DNA of 64,000 nucleotides from Pseudomonas sp. TNT3 (GCF_010095445.2 NZ_WFGV02000016.1:44843-108842); one strand, 5' to 3'. Shown: positions 1 to 8,930, counted from the stretch's first letter. Program-made: numbers and translations. The notes: generated by a model not told the origin, from the sequence alone.

Positions 1-461
1 TGAGCATCGGCCGGCCGTTTACGCCTGGCAAACCGGGCAACTACACCTCGCAGTATTTCGATGACACCACCGGCCCCCTGTTCCCGTTCGGTTTCGGCTT
101 GAGCTACACCAGTTTCAGCCTGACCGACATGGCGTTGTCGTCGACCACGCTGAACAAGACCGGGAAGCTCGACGCCAGCGTCATGGTGAAAAACACGGGC
201 AAGCGTGACGGCGAAACCGTGGTGCAGTTGTACCTGCAGGACGTGACCGGTTCGATGATTCGCCCGGTGAAGGAGCTGAAGAACTTCCAGAAAATCATGC
301 TCAAGGCCGGCGAACAGAAAGTCGTGCACTTCACCATCACCGAGGATGACCTGAAGTTCTTTAACGCTCAGCTCAAGTACGTGGCGGAACCGGGCAAGTT
401 CAACGTGCAGATCGGCCTGGATTCTCAGGACGTGACGCAGCAGAGTTTTGAGTTGCTGTAA
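1..461 (+). CDS. bglX: Periplasmic beta-glucosidase, C-terminal part (partial)
   Basis: This is the 3' end of a gene that begins before the window; the frame is open from base 3. The product matches the C-terminus of family GH3 beta-glucosidases of the BglX type, which hydrolyse beta-glucosides in the periplasm. Visible are the PFGFGLSYT stretch (around 78-113), the usual join to the fibronectin-III-like domain, and then that beta-rich domain with the VQLYLQD and VTGSMIRPVKELK motifs. The catalytic barrel is outside the window, so activity cannot be judged here. A REPIN follows the stop, and the next gene converges on it. Confidence 0.85.
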   Translation, partial: SIGRPFTPGKPGNYTSQYFDDTTGPLFPFGFGLSYTSFSLTDMALSSTTLNKTGKLDASVMVKNTGKRDGETVVQLYLQDVTGSMIRPVKELKNFQKIMLKAGEQKVVHFTITEDDLKFFNAQLKYVAEPGKFNVQIGLDSQDVTQQSFELL

Positions 462-483
462 CCCTTCGGACACTGCGAATCAC

Positions 484-573
484 TGTGGGAGCGGGCTTGC
501 CCGCGATGAGGCCATAACATCCAACATCTACGTTGTCTGTCAGGCCGCCATCGCGGGCAAGCCCGCTCCCACA
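484..573. repeat. REPIN (paired inverted REP elements)
   Basis: Two inverted copies of the Pseudomonas REP sequence (TGTGGGAGCGGGCTTGCCCG in one arm, its complement in the other) are separated by about 30 bases. The element lies between the convergent ends of bglX and clsB, where it may also act as a transcript-end hairpin. Confidence 0.9.
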
Positions 574-593
574 ATATTTTGAGTGTGTGACGA

Positions 594-1751
594 CTACCCC
601 CTACGATCCAGCAGATTGACCACCAGCCGATCCACCCAGCCCCAGATCCTTTGCTTCACACGCCGCCACAGCGGCCGGCGTTGCCATGCCTCCAGGCTCA
701 CCTCCTGGCTCAACGCAAAATCCTTCTCGAAACTCGCCGCCACTGCCCGGGTCAGTCCAGGATCAAGGGCCTCAAGGTTGGCTTCCAGATTGAAACGCAG
801 GTTCCAGTGATCGAAATTGCACGAGCCGATGCTGACCCAATCATCGATCAAGACCATTTTCAGGTGCAGGAAACACGGCTGGTATTCGAAGATTTTCACC
901 CCCGCCTTGAGCAGGCGCGGGTAATAACGATGGCCGGCGTAACGGACCGATGGATGATCGGTACGCGGCCCGGTGAGCAACAGGCGCACATCAATCCCCC
1001 GTGATGCGGCGCGGCGCAGTGAGCGACGGACTTTCCAGGTCGGCAGGAAATACGGCGTGGCCAGCCAGATCCGTTTCTGCCCGCTGTTCAGCGCGCGAAC
1101 CAGCGACTGCAGGATGTCGCGGTGCTGGCGGGCGTCGGCGTACGCCACCCGGCCCATGCCCTCGCCCGTGGACGGTATGCGCGGCAGTCGCGGCAAACCG
1201 AAATGCGAGGCGGGCTTCCAGGCTCGGCGATGGCGGTTGGCGATCCACTGGCGGTCGAACAGCAGTTGCCAGTCGATTACCAGGGGGCCGGTGATTTCCA
1301 CCATTACTTCGTGCCACTCGCTGACATCTTCGCCCGGCGTCCAGAACTCATCGGTGACCCCCGTGCCCCCGACCACCGCCAGGCTCTGATCGACCAGCAA
1401 CAGTTTGCGGTGATCGCGATAGAAGTTGCCCACCCAGCGCCGCCAGCTCAAACGATTGTAGAAACGCAGCTCCACACCCGCCGCCATCAATCGCTGCCGC
1501 AGGGTCAGGGTGAAGGCAAGGCTGCCGTAGTCATCGAACAGACAACGCACGCGCACACCACGCTCGGCTGCCTGGATCAACGCTTGCACCATGGCCTCGG
1601 CGCACGCGCCCGCCTCGACCAGGTACAGCTCGAGTTCGACCTGTTCCTCGGCGCGGGCAATCGCCACCAGCATTCGCGGAAAGAACTGCGGACCGTCGAT
1701 CAGCAGTTCGAAGCTGTTGCCTTCACGCCAGGGAAAGATCGCACCGGCCAT
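594..1751 (-). CDS. clsB: Cardiolipin synthase B (phospholipase D family)
   Basis: The 385-aa product has two HKD motifs of the phospholipase D superfamily: H114/K116/D121 in HRKLLLVD and H296/K298/D303 in HLKMVLID. Spacing and the N-terminal FELLIDGPQFFPRML segment fit ClsB (YbhO) rather than ClsA, because the long N-terminal membrane anchor is missing. ClsB enzymes make cardiolipin from phosphatidylglycerol at the inner membrane. The start is one base after the stop of the upstream YceI gene, so the two are probably one operon. Other PLD-family transferases are possible, but the length and both motifs favour ClsB. Confidence 0.85.
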   Translation of the reverse strand: MAGAIFPWREGNSFELLIDGPQFFPRMLVAIARAEEQVELELYLVEAGACAEAMVQALIQAAERGVRVRCLFDDYGSLAFTLTLRQRLMAAGVELRFYNRLSWRRWVGNFYRDHRKLLLVDQSLAVVGGTGVTDEFWTPGEDVSEWHEVMVEITGPLVIDWQLLFDRQWIANRHRRAWKPASHFGLPRLPRIPSTGEGMGRVAYADARQHRDILQSLVRALNSGQKRIWLATPYFLPTWKVRRSLRRAASRGIDVRLLLTGPRTDHPSVRYAGHRYYPRLLKAGVKIFEYQPCFLHLKMVLIDDWVSIGSCNFDHWNLRFNLEANLEALDPGLTRAVAASFEKDFALSQEVSLEAWQRRPLWRRVKQRIWGWVDRLVVNLLDRRG

Positions 1752-1752
1752 G

Positions 1753-2343
1753 TCAGCGCGCCGTGAAAATCAGTACCGCACCCACCGGCACCGACAGACT
1801 GATCGCCGACAGTCCGGCGACGTTGCGCAACCGTTCCAGACCGGGCGCCAGGTCGAAGTCTTCGGCATTGATCACCAAAGGCTCGAGCGTCACCACCTGG
1901 AAACGTCGATCATCGAGACGGGTCGCCAGCAGCTCGGCGTTGTATTGGTGGGTTTTACCGTGAAGATTGACCGTGACTGGCAAGCGCAATTCAAGTTGAG
2001 CACCGGGCGCGAGATCGTTGATCGGGCGTAGATCAATTTGCGCAGTGATCAACGCATTGGGAAACGTCTGGATCTCGAACAGGTCCTTGCGCATGCGCTC
2101 ATCACGCAACGGGATGCCGCTGTTCACCGACTCCAGCTCGACTTCCACCTCGGCCAGGCCTTTGGGATCGACCTTGCCGTGCAGCACCAGAAAGCGCTGC
2201 ACTTCGGAAATGTGGGCATTTTTGGTGCTGATGAACGACAACCGCGAGGACTCGCCATCGAGGTACCAGTTGGCCTGGGCCGACAGCGTGGTGCCGGCCA
2301 GCAGAACAAAAGCGAGGCTTTTACAGAGGGACCGCGTGAACAT
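1753..2343 (-). CDS. YceI family periplasmic protein
   Basis: The 196-aa protein has a signal peptide (MFTRSLCKS, then a hydrophobic core ending at SAQA) followed by NWYLDGESSRLSFIS, the characteristic opening of the YceI lipocalin-like beta-barrel. YceI proteins bind isoprenoid-type lipids in some bacteria; the role here is unknown. It is the first gene before clsB, with a one-base gap. A lipid-related function for the pair is an inference from context only. Confidence 0.85.
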   Translation of the reverse strand: MFTRSLCKSLAFVLLAGTTLSAQANWYLDGESSRLSFISTKNAHISEVQRFLVLHGKVDPKGLAEVEVELESVNSGIPLRDERMRKDLFEIQTFPNALITAQIDLRPINDLAPGAQLELRLPVTVNLHGKTHQYNAELLATRLDDRRFQVVTLEPLVINAEDFDLAPGLERLRNVAGLSAISLSVPVGAVLIFTAR

Positions 2344-2411
2344 AGGGACTCGTGGGCAGATAAACCTGAGCGAACCTTAACCGCCCGCGAAACAATTGCA
2401 AACTTGTTGCC

Positions 2412-2529
2412 GCTGGCGAAGGCTGCGTTCGGCGGCGAAGCCGTCGCAAACCAGGCACTGGGGAGTTTCAGGTAGACCTGTATGGCCGGATTGGCGAAGG
2501 CTTCGCCGCCGAACGCAGGCTTCGCCAGC
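2412..2529. repeat. Long inverted repeat, REP-like
   Basis: Arms 2412-2442 and 2499-2529 are inverted copies matching at 30 of 31 positions (GCTGGCGAAG... with its complement ending ...CTTCGCCAGC), with a 56-base spacer. It fills most of the gap between the YceI gene and the next small gene. The sequence family differs from the other REPINs in this window. Confidence 0.85.
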
Positions 2530-2549
2530 TGCTACACAGAGGGTGGTGA

Positions 2550-2870
2550 TCAGGGGTTGAGTCCGCAGCCTTGGCGGTCGCTGATCCACACCGCACTGTT
2601 GCTGCGCCCCATACCGCTGACGGTCACGCGCTTGCTCACGGCGTCATCGGTAAACCCGCTGGTAGGCAGCCACTGTTTGACGTAGCTGTAACAGTCGTCA
2701 GCGGGGTTGTTCATCACATACCGGCACGAACAATACTCTTTGGCGGTGTAGCCACTGATGATGTCGGGAAACGCCCACAGTGCTGTTCGTTCCTGCCAGA
2801 TCCAGCCGAGCAAGGCGATAAAAAGCAGCAGTGATAATGTGCCAAACGGTCGGCGGCGAACGAAGCTCAT
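2550..2870 (-). CDS. Small membrane-anchored conserved protein
   Basis: The 106-aa product has an N-terminal transmembrane anchor (FGTLSLLLFIALLGWIW) after three arginines, then a probably periplasmic domain with four cysteines (CSC, DDC, and one in QGC near the end) that could form disulfides. Its ATG overlaps the stop of the upstream serine hydrolase gene by four bases (ATGA), so it is translationally coupled to it. I do not recognise the family or a function. A partner of the hydrolase is a guess from the overlap. Confidence 0.7.
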   Translation of the reverse strand: MSFVRRRPFGTLSLLLFIALLGWIWQERTALWAFPDIISGYTAKEYCSCRYVMNNPADDCYSYVKQWLPTSGFTDDAVSKRVTVSGMGRSNSAVWISDRQGCGLNP

Positions 2871-3961
2871 GGCTGCACCTTCAAGGCAAAGGCCTGACGT
2901 GCCAGTTTGAGCAATTCGTTATGCCGATAGCTGCCGTCGCGATCATCACCGTAGCGCACGATCACCAGGCGCTCGCCGGGGATCACATACATCGCCTGCC
3001 CCCAATGACCCAGCGCGGCGAACGTGTCAGCGGGCGCGTCTGGCCAGGGTGTCGGCGCGCCATCCACGGCTCGATTGAGCCACCATTGCCCGCCGGGCAC
3101 CGCTTCGTCCTGATTGGCTTGAACGTGGGAGAAGGGTTCACGGTTGAAGGCGACCCAGTCCTTGGGCAGCAATTGCCGGTCGCCCCATCGTCCGTCCCGC
3201 GCCATCAATAAACCCACGCGCGCCAGATCCCTAGCCGTGAGGTAGGCGTAGGACGAGGCGACGAAGGTGCCGGCTGCATCGGTTTCCCACACGGCGTGAC
3301 GAATGCCCAGCGGGTCGAACAACGCTGTCCACGGATAGTCCGGGTAACGTGCCGGGCCGACGATGTTTTTCAGTGCGGCGGACAACAGGTTGCTGTCGCC
3401 ACTGGAGTAACGAAACGCCTGACCGGGTTTGGCATACGCGTCATGGTTGGCGGTGAACGCGGCCATGTCAGCGTGACCACGGGTATAGAGCATCGCCACC
3501 ACCGAAGACTTCAGCGGGGCATATTCATAGTCTTCCTGCCAGTCCAGGCCTGAAGCCCAGTGCAGCAGGTCGGCCAGGGTCAGGTCCGGGTGCTTGTTCA
3601 GCGCGGGATAAAATTTGAGCGCCGGGTCCTGAAGCCGGAACAGGCCCTCGCCATAGGCCACACCAAAGACCGTGGCCATCAGGCTTTTGCTGATGGACCA
3701 GGTCAGGTGCGGGGTCTCGGCGGTGGTCGGCGCGGCGTAGCGCTCGTAGATCAATTGACCGTCGCGGATCACCAGCAAGGCGTCGGTGCGGATACCTTTT
3801 CGAGTGACGTCATCGCGCGGTGGAAAGGCGTAGGCCTCGAAGGCTTGAAGTGCCGGACCGGAGGTGGTCGGGCCGGTTTGCCATTGTTCAGCCGGCCAAT
3901 TTTCGGCATGAGCTGCGAGGCTGAACATGAACATCAAGCACAGGGACAAACCTTTGGACAT
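2867..3961 (-). CDS. Secreted serine hydrolase, beta-lactamase family
   Basis: The 364-aa protein starts with a signal peptide cleaved near SLAAHA. It carries the SxxK motif of class C beta-lactamase/penicillin-binding-like hydrolases at S89-K92 (SISK), a YSS segment in RYSSGDSN for the second motif, and GHWGQ in place of the KTG box. This family includes esterases, D-aminopeptidases and related enzymes; the substrate cannot be told. It is followed by a coupled small membrane protein. True beta-lactamase activity is unlikely given the degenerate third motif. Confidence 0.8.
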   Translation of the reverse strand: MSKGLSLCLMFMFSLAAHAENWPAEQWQTGPTTSGPALQAFEAYAFPPRDDVTRKGIRTDALLVIRDGQLIYERYAAPTTAETPHLTWSISKSLMATVFGVAYGEGLFRLQDPALKFYPALNKHPDLTLADLLHWASGLDWQEDYEYAPLKSSVVAMLYTRGHADMAAFTANHDAYAKPGQAFRYSSGDSNLLSAALKNIVGPARYPDYPWTALFDPLGIRHAVWETDAAGTFVASSYAYLTARDLARVGLLMARDGRWGDRQLLPKDWVAFNREPFSHVQANQDEAVPGGQWWLNRAVDGAPTPWPDAPADTFAALGHWGQAMYVIPGERLVIVRYGDDRDGSYRHNELLKLARQAFALKVQP

Positions 3962-4031
3962 GGGTGATGGCTCGGCTGAGAGGCCTGGTGAGCCTAGTCG
4001 AGATAAATGACATTAATTCAATTCGCTCCAC

Positions 4032-4913
4032 CTACAGATGCATGTTCAGAGCCTTGGCCAACCGCTTCTCCCGAGCCCCCGCTGCCAAGTCCATTACCGC
4101 CTGATCCCTCTGCCACATTGCCGCCCAGTGCTGCGGCCCATCGGCCAGGGCCTGATGCACCTCGGCCTTGAGCCCGTCGAACTGCGCAAACAGCCCACCC
4201 AGCAACACATGCCCAGCGGTGTTGTTCGGTGCCTGGCGGCTGACTTCCGCGCACCCGGCCAGCAACGCCAGCAAACGCAGTTGCAGTGTTTGCGGCCAGT
4301 CACTGTCCTGACCAATACCCAACAGCCATGCCGTCATGGCACTCAGCACGTAGACATCTTCCAAAGTGCGGAAGGGTTTCACGTAGGCGTCCCAGCCATC
4401 CCCCGCCAGCAATTCACACTGGGCGTTATCGAGAAACAACCGGCCGTGACTGATGTCCGGCATCAACGGGATCGCCGGGAGTTTTTCCAGCCGCACCCCT
4501 GGTTCACCGGGATAGACCACCACCAGGCTCAAGCGCGGCTCCTCGCCAGGCTGCTCGCTGCGCGCAGCGATCAACAGCCAGTCAGCGGCATCGCCCGCAG
4601 TGACGAAATCCTTGCGCCCGCTCACGCGCAAGTCGGTCAATCGAGTTTGCATATCTGCCGCGCGAAGGCTGCGCTGCTCGGTCGCACACAACGCCCCCAG
4701 GCTCAGCGGCGCGCTCGGCCAGAGCATGCGCAACGCAGCTTGATAGCCCACCAGAAACGCCAGTCCCGGTGACGTCATCAACCGCCCGCCTGCCACCGCC
4801 AATTCAAAGGGTGTGACCGCACCCAGCTGATGCAGCAAGGTCGCGAAACCTTCCGCCAGATCCGGATTGGCGGGCACGCGGTCACGGCGGTTCAACAGGT
4901 TTTGCCAGGGCAT
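4032..4913 (-). CDS. Short acyl-CoA dehydrogenase-like protein
   Basis: I place the start at 4913 because GAGGAG lies six bases upstream; an in-frame ATG at 4937 has no good ribosome-binding site. The 293-aa product resembles acyl-CoA dehydrogenases: an N-terminal helical region, a middle part with RVSGRKDFVTAGDAADWLLIAA (around 4480-4640) like the FAD-binding beta domain, and a helical C-terminus. It is clearly shorter than the usual ~380 aa, so the C-terminal four-helix domain is reduced, and I do not see a convincing catalytic Glu. It diverges from olsBA across about 150 bp. Confidence 0.65.
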   Translation of the reverse strand: MPWQNLLNRRDRVPANPDLAEGFATLLHQLGAVTPFELAVAGGRLMTSPGLAFLVGYQAALRMLWPSAPLSLGALCATEQRSLRAADMQTRLTDLRVSGRKDFVTAGDAADWLLIAARSEQPGEEPRLSLVVVYPGEPGVRLEKLPAIPLMPDISHGRLFLDNAQCELLAGDGWDAYVKPFRTLEDVYVLSAMTAWLLGIGQDSDWPQTLQLRLLALLAGCAEVSRQAPNNTAGHVLLGGLFAQFDGLKAEVHQALADGPQHWAAMWQRDQAVMDLAAGAREKRLAKALNMHL

Positions 4914-5067
4914 GGAGGGCTCCTCATGGGCTGTCATATAAGCATCACCAAAGCTTAATGGCGATGACACCGGGGCTACATAGCCTGACTTTGCACAACA
5001 CGGCTGCATAAAGAAAGTCGATCGACTGCCACCCAAGACGGGTGCACAGCCCGCACGGAGATTCGCA

Positions 5068-5823
5068 ATGACTCAGATCGCCCGTATCCGCGACACCGGC
5101 AACGAACGCCGCCTGCAAGCCGAACGCCTGGTGGGCGCCGAGGCGTTGCTGGAAGCCCAGGCTTTGCGCTTCAACGTCTTCAGCGGCGAATTCAACGCCA
5201 AATTGAAGGGCGCCGAGCGGGGTCTGGACATGGATGACTACGACGTTCACTGCGCTCACATCGGCGTGCGCGACCTGAACACCGGTCGTCTGGTGGCGAC
5301 CACGCGGCTGCTTGATCACCAGGCCGCCAGCAGCCTGGGCAAGTTTTACAGCGAAGAAGAATTCAGCCTGCACGGCCTGGTTCACTTGCAGGGACCGATT
5401 CTGGAAATCGGTCGTACTTGCGTCGACCCGGCCTACCGCAACGGCGGCACCATCGCCGTACTCTGGGGTGAATTGGCCGAAGTGCTGAACCAGGGCGGTT
5501 ACAGCTATCTGATGGGCTGCGCCAGCATCCCGATGCAGGACGGTGGCATTCAGGCCCACGCCATCATGCAGCGCCTGCGCGAACGCTACCTGTGCACCGA
5601 ACACTTGCGGGCCGAGCCGAAGAAACCGCTGCCGGTTCTGGACCTCCCGTCCAACGTCATCGCCGAAATGCCACCGCTGCTCAAGGCCTACATGCGCCTG
5701 GGCGCGAAGATCTGCGGCGAACCGTGCTGGGATGAAGATTTCCAGGTCGCCGACGTGTTTATCCTGCTCAAGCGCGATGAGCTGTGCCCGCGTTATGCCA
5801 AGCACTTCAAGGCGGCCATGTGA
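5068..5823 (+). CDS. olsB: L-ornithine N-alpha-acyltransferase (ornithine lipid synthesis, step 1)
   Basis: The 251-aa product is a GNAT-fold acyltransferase of the OlsB type. It transfers a 3-hydroxyacyl group from ACP to ornithine, making lyso-ornithine lipid. Diagnostic segments are [16 protein letters not shown] ([11 protein letters not shown]), the [14 protein letters not shown] strand, [15 protein letters not shown] and the LMGCASIP stretch. The stop shares a base with the ATG of olsA (TGATG), so both steps are made from one coupled message. Ornithine lipids are phosphorus-free membrane lipids often raised under phosphate limitation; no Pho box is evident in the upstream gap. Confidence 0.93.
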   Translation: MTQIARIRDTGNERRLQAERLVGAEALLEAQALRFNVFSGEFNAKLKGAERGLDMDDYDVHCAHIGVRDLNTGRLVATTRLLDHQAASSLGKFYSEEEFSLHGLVHLQGPILEIGRTCVDPAYRNGGTIAVLWGELAEVLNQGGYSYLMGCASIPMQDGGIQAHAIMQRLRERYLCTEHLRAEPKKPLPVLDLPSNVIAEMPPLLKAYMRLGAKICGEPCWDEDFQVADVFILLKRDELCPRYAKHFKAAM

Positions 5824-6617
5824 TGAGTCGGTTGCGGGTGTACGCGCGGATCGCGCGAGTGCTGATCGTGGTGACACTGGGCTTGACCATGGCCGGCGTG
5901 TTCGGTCTGTTCGAGCGGCTGGGGATCGCTCATTCGATGGTCCGCCGGCAACGCTGGTCGCGTTTTTTCATGGCTCGGTTGAGCAATGCCCTGCCCTTTC
6001 GCGTGACCGTCCACGGCGAGCTGCCTGAAGCACCGATGCTGTGGGTCAGCAACCACGTTTCCTGGACCGATATTCCGCTGCTGGGAATGCTCACGCCGAT
6101 GTCGTTCCTGTCCAAAGCCGAAGTGCGTACCTGGCCGGTGGCAGGCTGGTTGGCAGCGAAGGCCGGGAGCCTGTTTATCCGTCGTGGATCGGGCGACAGT
6201 CAATTGATCCGCAAACAGATGACCCGACACTTGCAGCACGCCCATCCCCTGCTGATGTTCCCGGAAGGCACCACCACCGATGGCCGTTCGTTGCGCACCT
6301 TCCACGGTCGCTTGCTGTCAGCGGCGATTGATTCCGAAGTGATGCTGCAACCAATAGCGATCCGGTATTTGCGAGATGGCGAACTCGACACCTTGGCGCC
6401 GTTCATTGGTGATGATGATTTGCTCTCGCACCTGATGCGCTTGTTTGCCAATGATCGGGGGGATGTGGAAATTCATCTGCTCAAGCCGATCGCCTGCGAA
6501 GGACGGGAACGCGCAGCGCTGGCGTTTGAAGCCCAGCAAGCGGTGCAGAAGGCGTTGTTTGGTGAAGTGATGAAACCGGCAGAACCGCGTCGTACCGGCG
6601 AACTCGTCGCCGCATAA
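5823..6617 (+). CDS. olsA: Lyso-ornithine lipid O-acyltransferase
   Basis: The 264-aa protein belongs to the 1-acylglycerol-phosphate acyltransferase (PlsC) family, with the NHxxxxD motif at H78-D83 (NHVSWTD) and FPEGT at 146-150. One N-terminal hydrophobic segment (VLIVVTLGLTMAGVFGLF) anchors it in the inner membrane. The start at 5823 overlaps the olsB stop and is preferred over an upstream in-frame codon inside olsB. With olsB it completes ornithine lipid synthesis by adding the second acyl chain. Confidence 0.93.
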   Translation: MSRLRVYARIARVLIVVTLGLTMAGVFGLFERLGIAHSMVRRQRWSRFFMARLSNALPFRVTVHGELPEAPMLWVSNHVSWTDIPLLGMLTPMSFLSKAEVRTWPVAGWLAAKAGSLFIRRGSGDSQLIRKQMTRHLQHAHPLLMFPEGTTTDGRSLRTFHGRLLSAAIDSEVMLQPIAIRYLRDGELDTLAPFIGDDDLLSHLMRLFANDRGDVEIHLLKPIACEGRERAALAFEAQQAVQKALFGEVMKPAEPRRTGELVAA

Positions 6618-6627
6618 CCCGGCTTTC

Positions 6628-6654
6628 CTGTAGGAGCAAAGCTTGCTCCTACAG
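6628..6654. terminator. Perfect 12-bp-arm palindrome between convergent genes
   Basis: CTGTAGGAGCAA and TTGCTCCTACAG flank a three-base loop. The hairpin lies between the convergent olsA and acpH genes and contains the acpH stop codon. It has the core of a common Pseudomonas repeat and may end transcripts from both sides, although there is no long T run. Confidence 0.6.
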
Positions 6655-7233
6655 AGGTGGGTGTCTGCGGTATCTGGCAAAATCTTGCAGCTGCGGATAG
6701 AACAAGCGGAAATCCTCGCTCAACGGCTCATACAACACCCGCAACTCCTGCATCGCGCCCGCCAGCTCCTCGGGCCGGGTCAACCGGCGCGAGATCCCTC
6801 GCAACACCTGCTCCAGCACCTCAAATTCCCGGTAAGAACCCAACCAGTCGTGCGCCATCATGTGCGGGGCAATTTTTGCCAGTCGCTCCGGTAATTGCGA
6901 CTCGGCGGATAGCACGCGATACACATTGGAGGTGAATTGCGTCAGCGGTCGGTCGGCATACAGCGTCCAGTCCCGCGCCAGGCAATGGTCAAAAAACACG
7001 TCGAGGACGATCCCGGCGTAGCGCCTGCGTGTCACGGAAAACCGCGACAACGAGACATCCACCAGCGGATGGCGATCGGTATAAACGTCGATGCTGCGAT
7101 GCAGCTGGATAGCCGCTTCAACCTCGGGCTCAAACTGCCCTTGCAGCCGACCTTTGACGAAATCGCCATACAGGCTGCCGAGCAATTGACCGGGGCGCTG
7201 GCCACCGAGATGTAGATGTGCGAGATAATTCAT
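6649..7233 (-). CDS. acpH: Acyl carrier protein phosphodiesterase
   Basis: The product (194 aa) starts MNYLAHLHL, the conserved N-terminus of AcpH, so the ATG at 7233 is chosen over a GTG 24 bases upstream. AcpH removes 4'-phosphopantetheine from holo-ACP. The GDFVKG segment, the LHRSIDVYTD motif and the FFDHCLARDW motif of this HD-like family carry the metal-binding His/Asp residues. Length agrees with E. coli AcpH (about 193 aa). The gene converges on olsA. Confidence 0.9.
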   Translation of the reverse strand: MNYLAHLHLGGQRPGQLLGSLYGDFVKGRLQGQFEPEVEAAIQLHRSIDVYTDRHPLVDVSLSRFSVTRRRYAGIVLDVFFDHCLARDWTLYADRPLTQFTSNVYRVLSAESQLPERLAKIAPHMMAHDWLGSYREFEVLEQVLRGISRRLTRPEELAGAMQELRVLYEPLSEDFRLFYPQLQDFARYRRHPPL

Positions 7234-7288
7234 GATGAGCAGCTTAGCACTGCGCACTTGTGTCGTTTCACCCTACGTATCGTTATAA

Positions 7289-7380
7289 CCCGATATAGCG
7301 AATTATGCGGTCTTCAGACCAAAATCATATTTGTGTATCGCGAAATAGCGATTTAAAGTTCGCCTCATCGCGATATAGCG
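7289..7380 (+). promoter_or_regulatory. Three phased CGATATAGCG boxes upstream of arsR-type gene
   Basis: Near-identical 10-mers occur at 7291-7300 (CGATATAGCG), 7341-7350 (CGAAATAGCG) and 7371-7380 (CGATATAGCG), 50 and 30 bases apart. The third lies in a 10/12 palindrome, CGCGATATAGCG. Spacing in multiples of ten bases puts them on one face of the helix. They lie within 115 bases of the regulator start, so they are likely operators for the ArsR-family protein. Confidence 0.6.
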
Positions 7381-7404
7381 TTTTACTCATCACGAGCCCA
7401 CACC

Positions 7405-7707
7405 ATGACCCTCAATCTCGACGAAATAATAAAAGCCCTGGCACACCCAGTACGGCGAGAAATCCTGCACTGGCTCAAAGACCCTGCCGTCGAATTTCCC
7501 GACCAGTCCCACAGCAACGAGCACGGCGTCTGCGCCGGTCAGATCGATCAACGGTGCGGCTTGTCGCAATCAACCGTGTCTGCCCACCTCGCAGTTTTGC
7601 AACGCGCCGGCCTGATCAGCAGCCGAAAAGTGGGCCAATGGCACTTCTTCAAACGTAACGAGGAAACCATTCAGGCGTTCCTCAGCACCTTCAGCAAAGA
7701 GCTCTGA
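7405..7707 (+). CDS. ArsR-family winged-helix transcription regulator
   Basis: The 100-aa protein has the ArsR fold: LAHPVRREILHWLK as helix 1-2 and LSQSTVSAHLAVLQRAGLISSRKVGQW as the recognition helix and wing. The metal-site ELCVCDL motif of arsenic sensors is missing; instead there are two cysteines, C43 and C51, just before the recognition helix. A thiol-based (electrophile or redox) sensor is therefore possible. It heads a probable operon with an MFS exporter and an ene-reductase; its own promoter contains three repeated boxes. Confidence 0.88.
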   Translation: MTLNLDEIIKALAHPVRREILHWLKDPAVEFPDQSHSNEHGVCAGQIDQRCGLSQSTVSAHLAVLQRAGLISSRKVGQWHFFKRNEETIQAFLSTFSKEL

Positions 7708-7741
7708 CCCTTTACGTCAGCAAGCCGACAAGGAATCAACG

Positions 7742-8908
7742 ATGCCCCTCTCGCTCCTCATTCTGGCCTTGAGCGCCTTCGCCATCGGCACGACCGAGTT
7801 CGTCATCATGGGCCTGCTGCCCGATGTGGCGGCTGACCTCGGCGTGTCGATCCCCGGCGCAGGCTGGCTGGTGACCGGTTACGCCCTCGGCGTGGCCATC
7901 GGTGCACCGTTCATGGCACTGGCCACCGCGAAATTACCGCGCAAGGCCGCCCTGGTGGCGTTGATGGGCATTTTCATCATCGGCAATCTGCTGTGTGCAT
8001 TGGCCAGTGACTACAACGTCCTGATGTTTGCCCGTGTGGTGACGGCCCTCTGCCACGGTGCATTCTTCGGCATCGGTTCGGTCGTGGCGGCCAACCTGGT
8101 ACCTGCCAACAAGCGCGCGTCCGCCGTGGCCTTGATGTTTACCGGCCTGACGCTGGCCAACGTGCTGGGCGTTCCACTGGGCACCGCGCTCGGTCAGGAA
8201 GCCGGCTGGCGCTCGACCTTCTGGGCCGTCACGGTCATCGGGGTCATTGCCTTGATCGGTCTGATCCGCTTCCTGCCAGCCAAGCGCGATGAAGAGAAAC
8301 TCGACATGCGCGCCGAGCTGCGCGCCCTCAAAGGCGCCGGCATCTGGCTGTCCTTGAGCATGACCGCGTTGTTCGCCGCCTCGATGTTCACCCTCTTCAC
8401 TTACATCGCTCCGCTGCTCGGCGATGTCACCGGCATCTCGCCAAAAGGCGTGACCTGGACCCTGCTGCTGATTGGCCTGGGCCTGACCGTCGGCAACATC
8501 ATCGGCGGCAAACTGGCCGACAAACGCCTGGCTGCCACCTTGATCGGTGTCTTCATTTCGATGGCTGTCATTTCGACCGTATTGACCTGGACCAGCGTTG
8601 CGGTAATCCCGACCGAAATCACCTTGTTCCTCTGGGCCACCGCTTCGTTTGCCGCCGTACCGGCGCTGCAAATCAACGTAGTGACCTTCGGCAAGGCCGC
8701 GCCAAACCTGGTCTCGACCCTGAACATCGGTGCCTTCAACGTCGGCAACGCCCTCGGCGCCTGGGTCGGTGGCAGCGTCATCGCCAACGGTTTCGGCCTG
8801 ACCAGTGTGCCACTGGCGGCCGCCGCATTGGCAGTACTCGCCCTGCTGGTGACCCTGATTACTTTCCGTCAGAGCGGCAATGCCGAGCTGGCCCCTGCTA
8901 CCCACTAA
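7742..8908 (+). CDS. MFS drug/sugar efflux transporter, DHA1 family
   Basis: The 388-aa protein has about 12 transmembrane segments and begins with the LSAFAIGTTEFVIMGLLPDVA pattern of AraJ/YdhP-like DHA1 exporters. The PANKRASAVALMFTGLTLANVLGVPLGT region matches motif C (antiporter motif). The substrate is unknown. It lies 34 bases after the ArsR gene and 22 bases before the ene-reductase gene, which suggests joint export and reduction of a toxic compound. Confidence 0.88.
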   Translation: MPLSLLILALSAFAIGTTEFVIMGLLPDVAADLGVSIPGAGWLVTGYALGVAIGAPFMALATAKLPRKAALVALMGIFIIGNLLCALASDYNVLMFARVVTALCHGAFFGIGSVVAANLVPANKRASAVALMFTGLTLANVLGVPLGTALGQEAGWRSTFWAVTVIGVIALIGLIRFLPAKRDEEKLDMRAELRALKGAGIWLSLSMTALFAASMFTLFTYIAPLLGDVTGISPKGVTWTLLLIGLGLTVGNIIGGKLADKRLAATLIGVFISMAVISTVLTWTSVAVIPTEITLFLWATASFAAVPALQINVVTFGKAAPNLVSTLNIGAFNVGNALGAWVGGSVIANGFGLTSVPLAAAALAVLALLVTLITFRQSGNAELAPATH

Positions 8909-8930
8909 TTTTTCTACGAGGTTGTACTGC

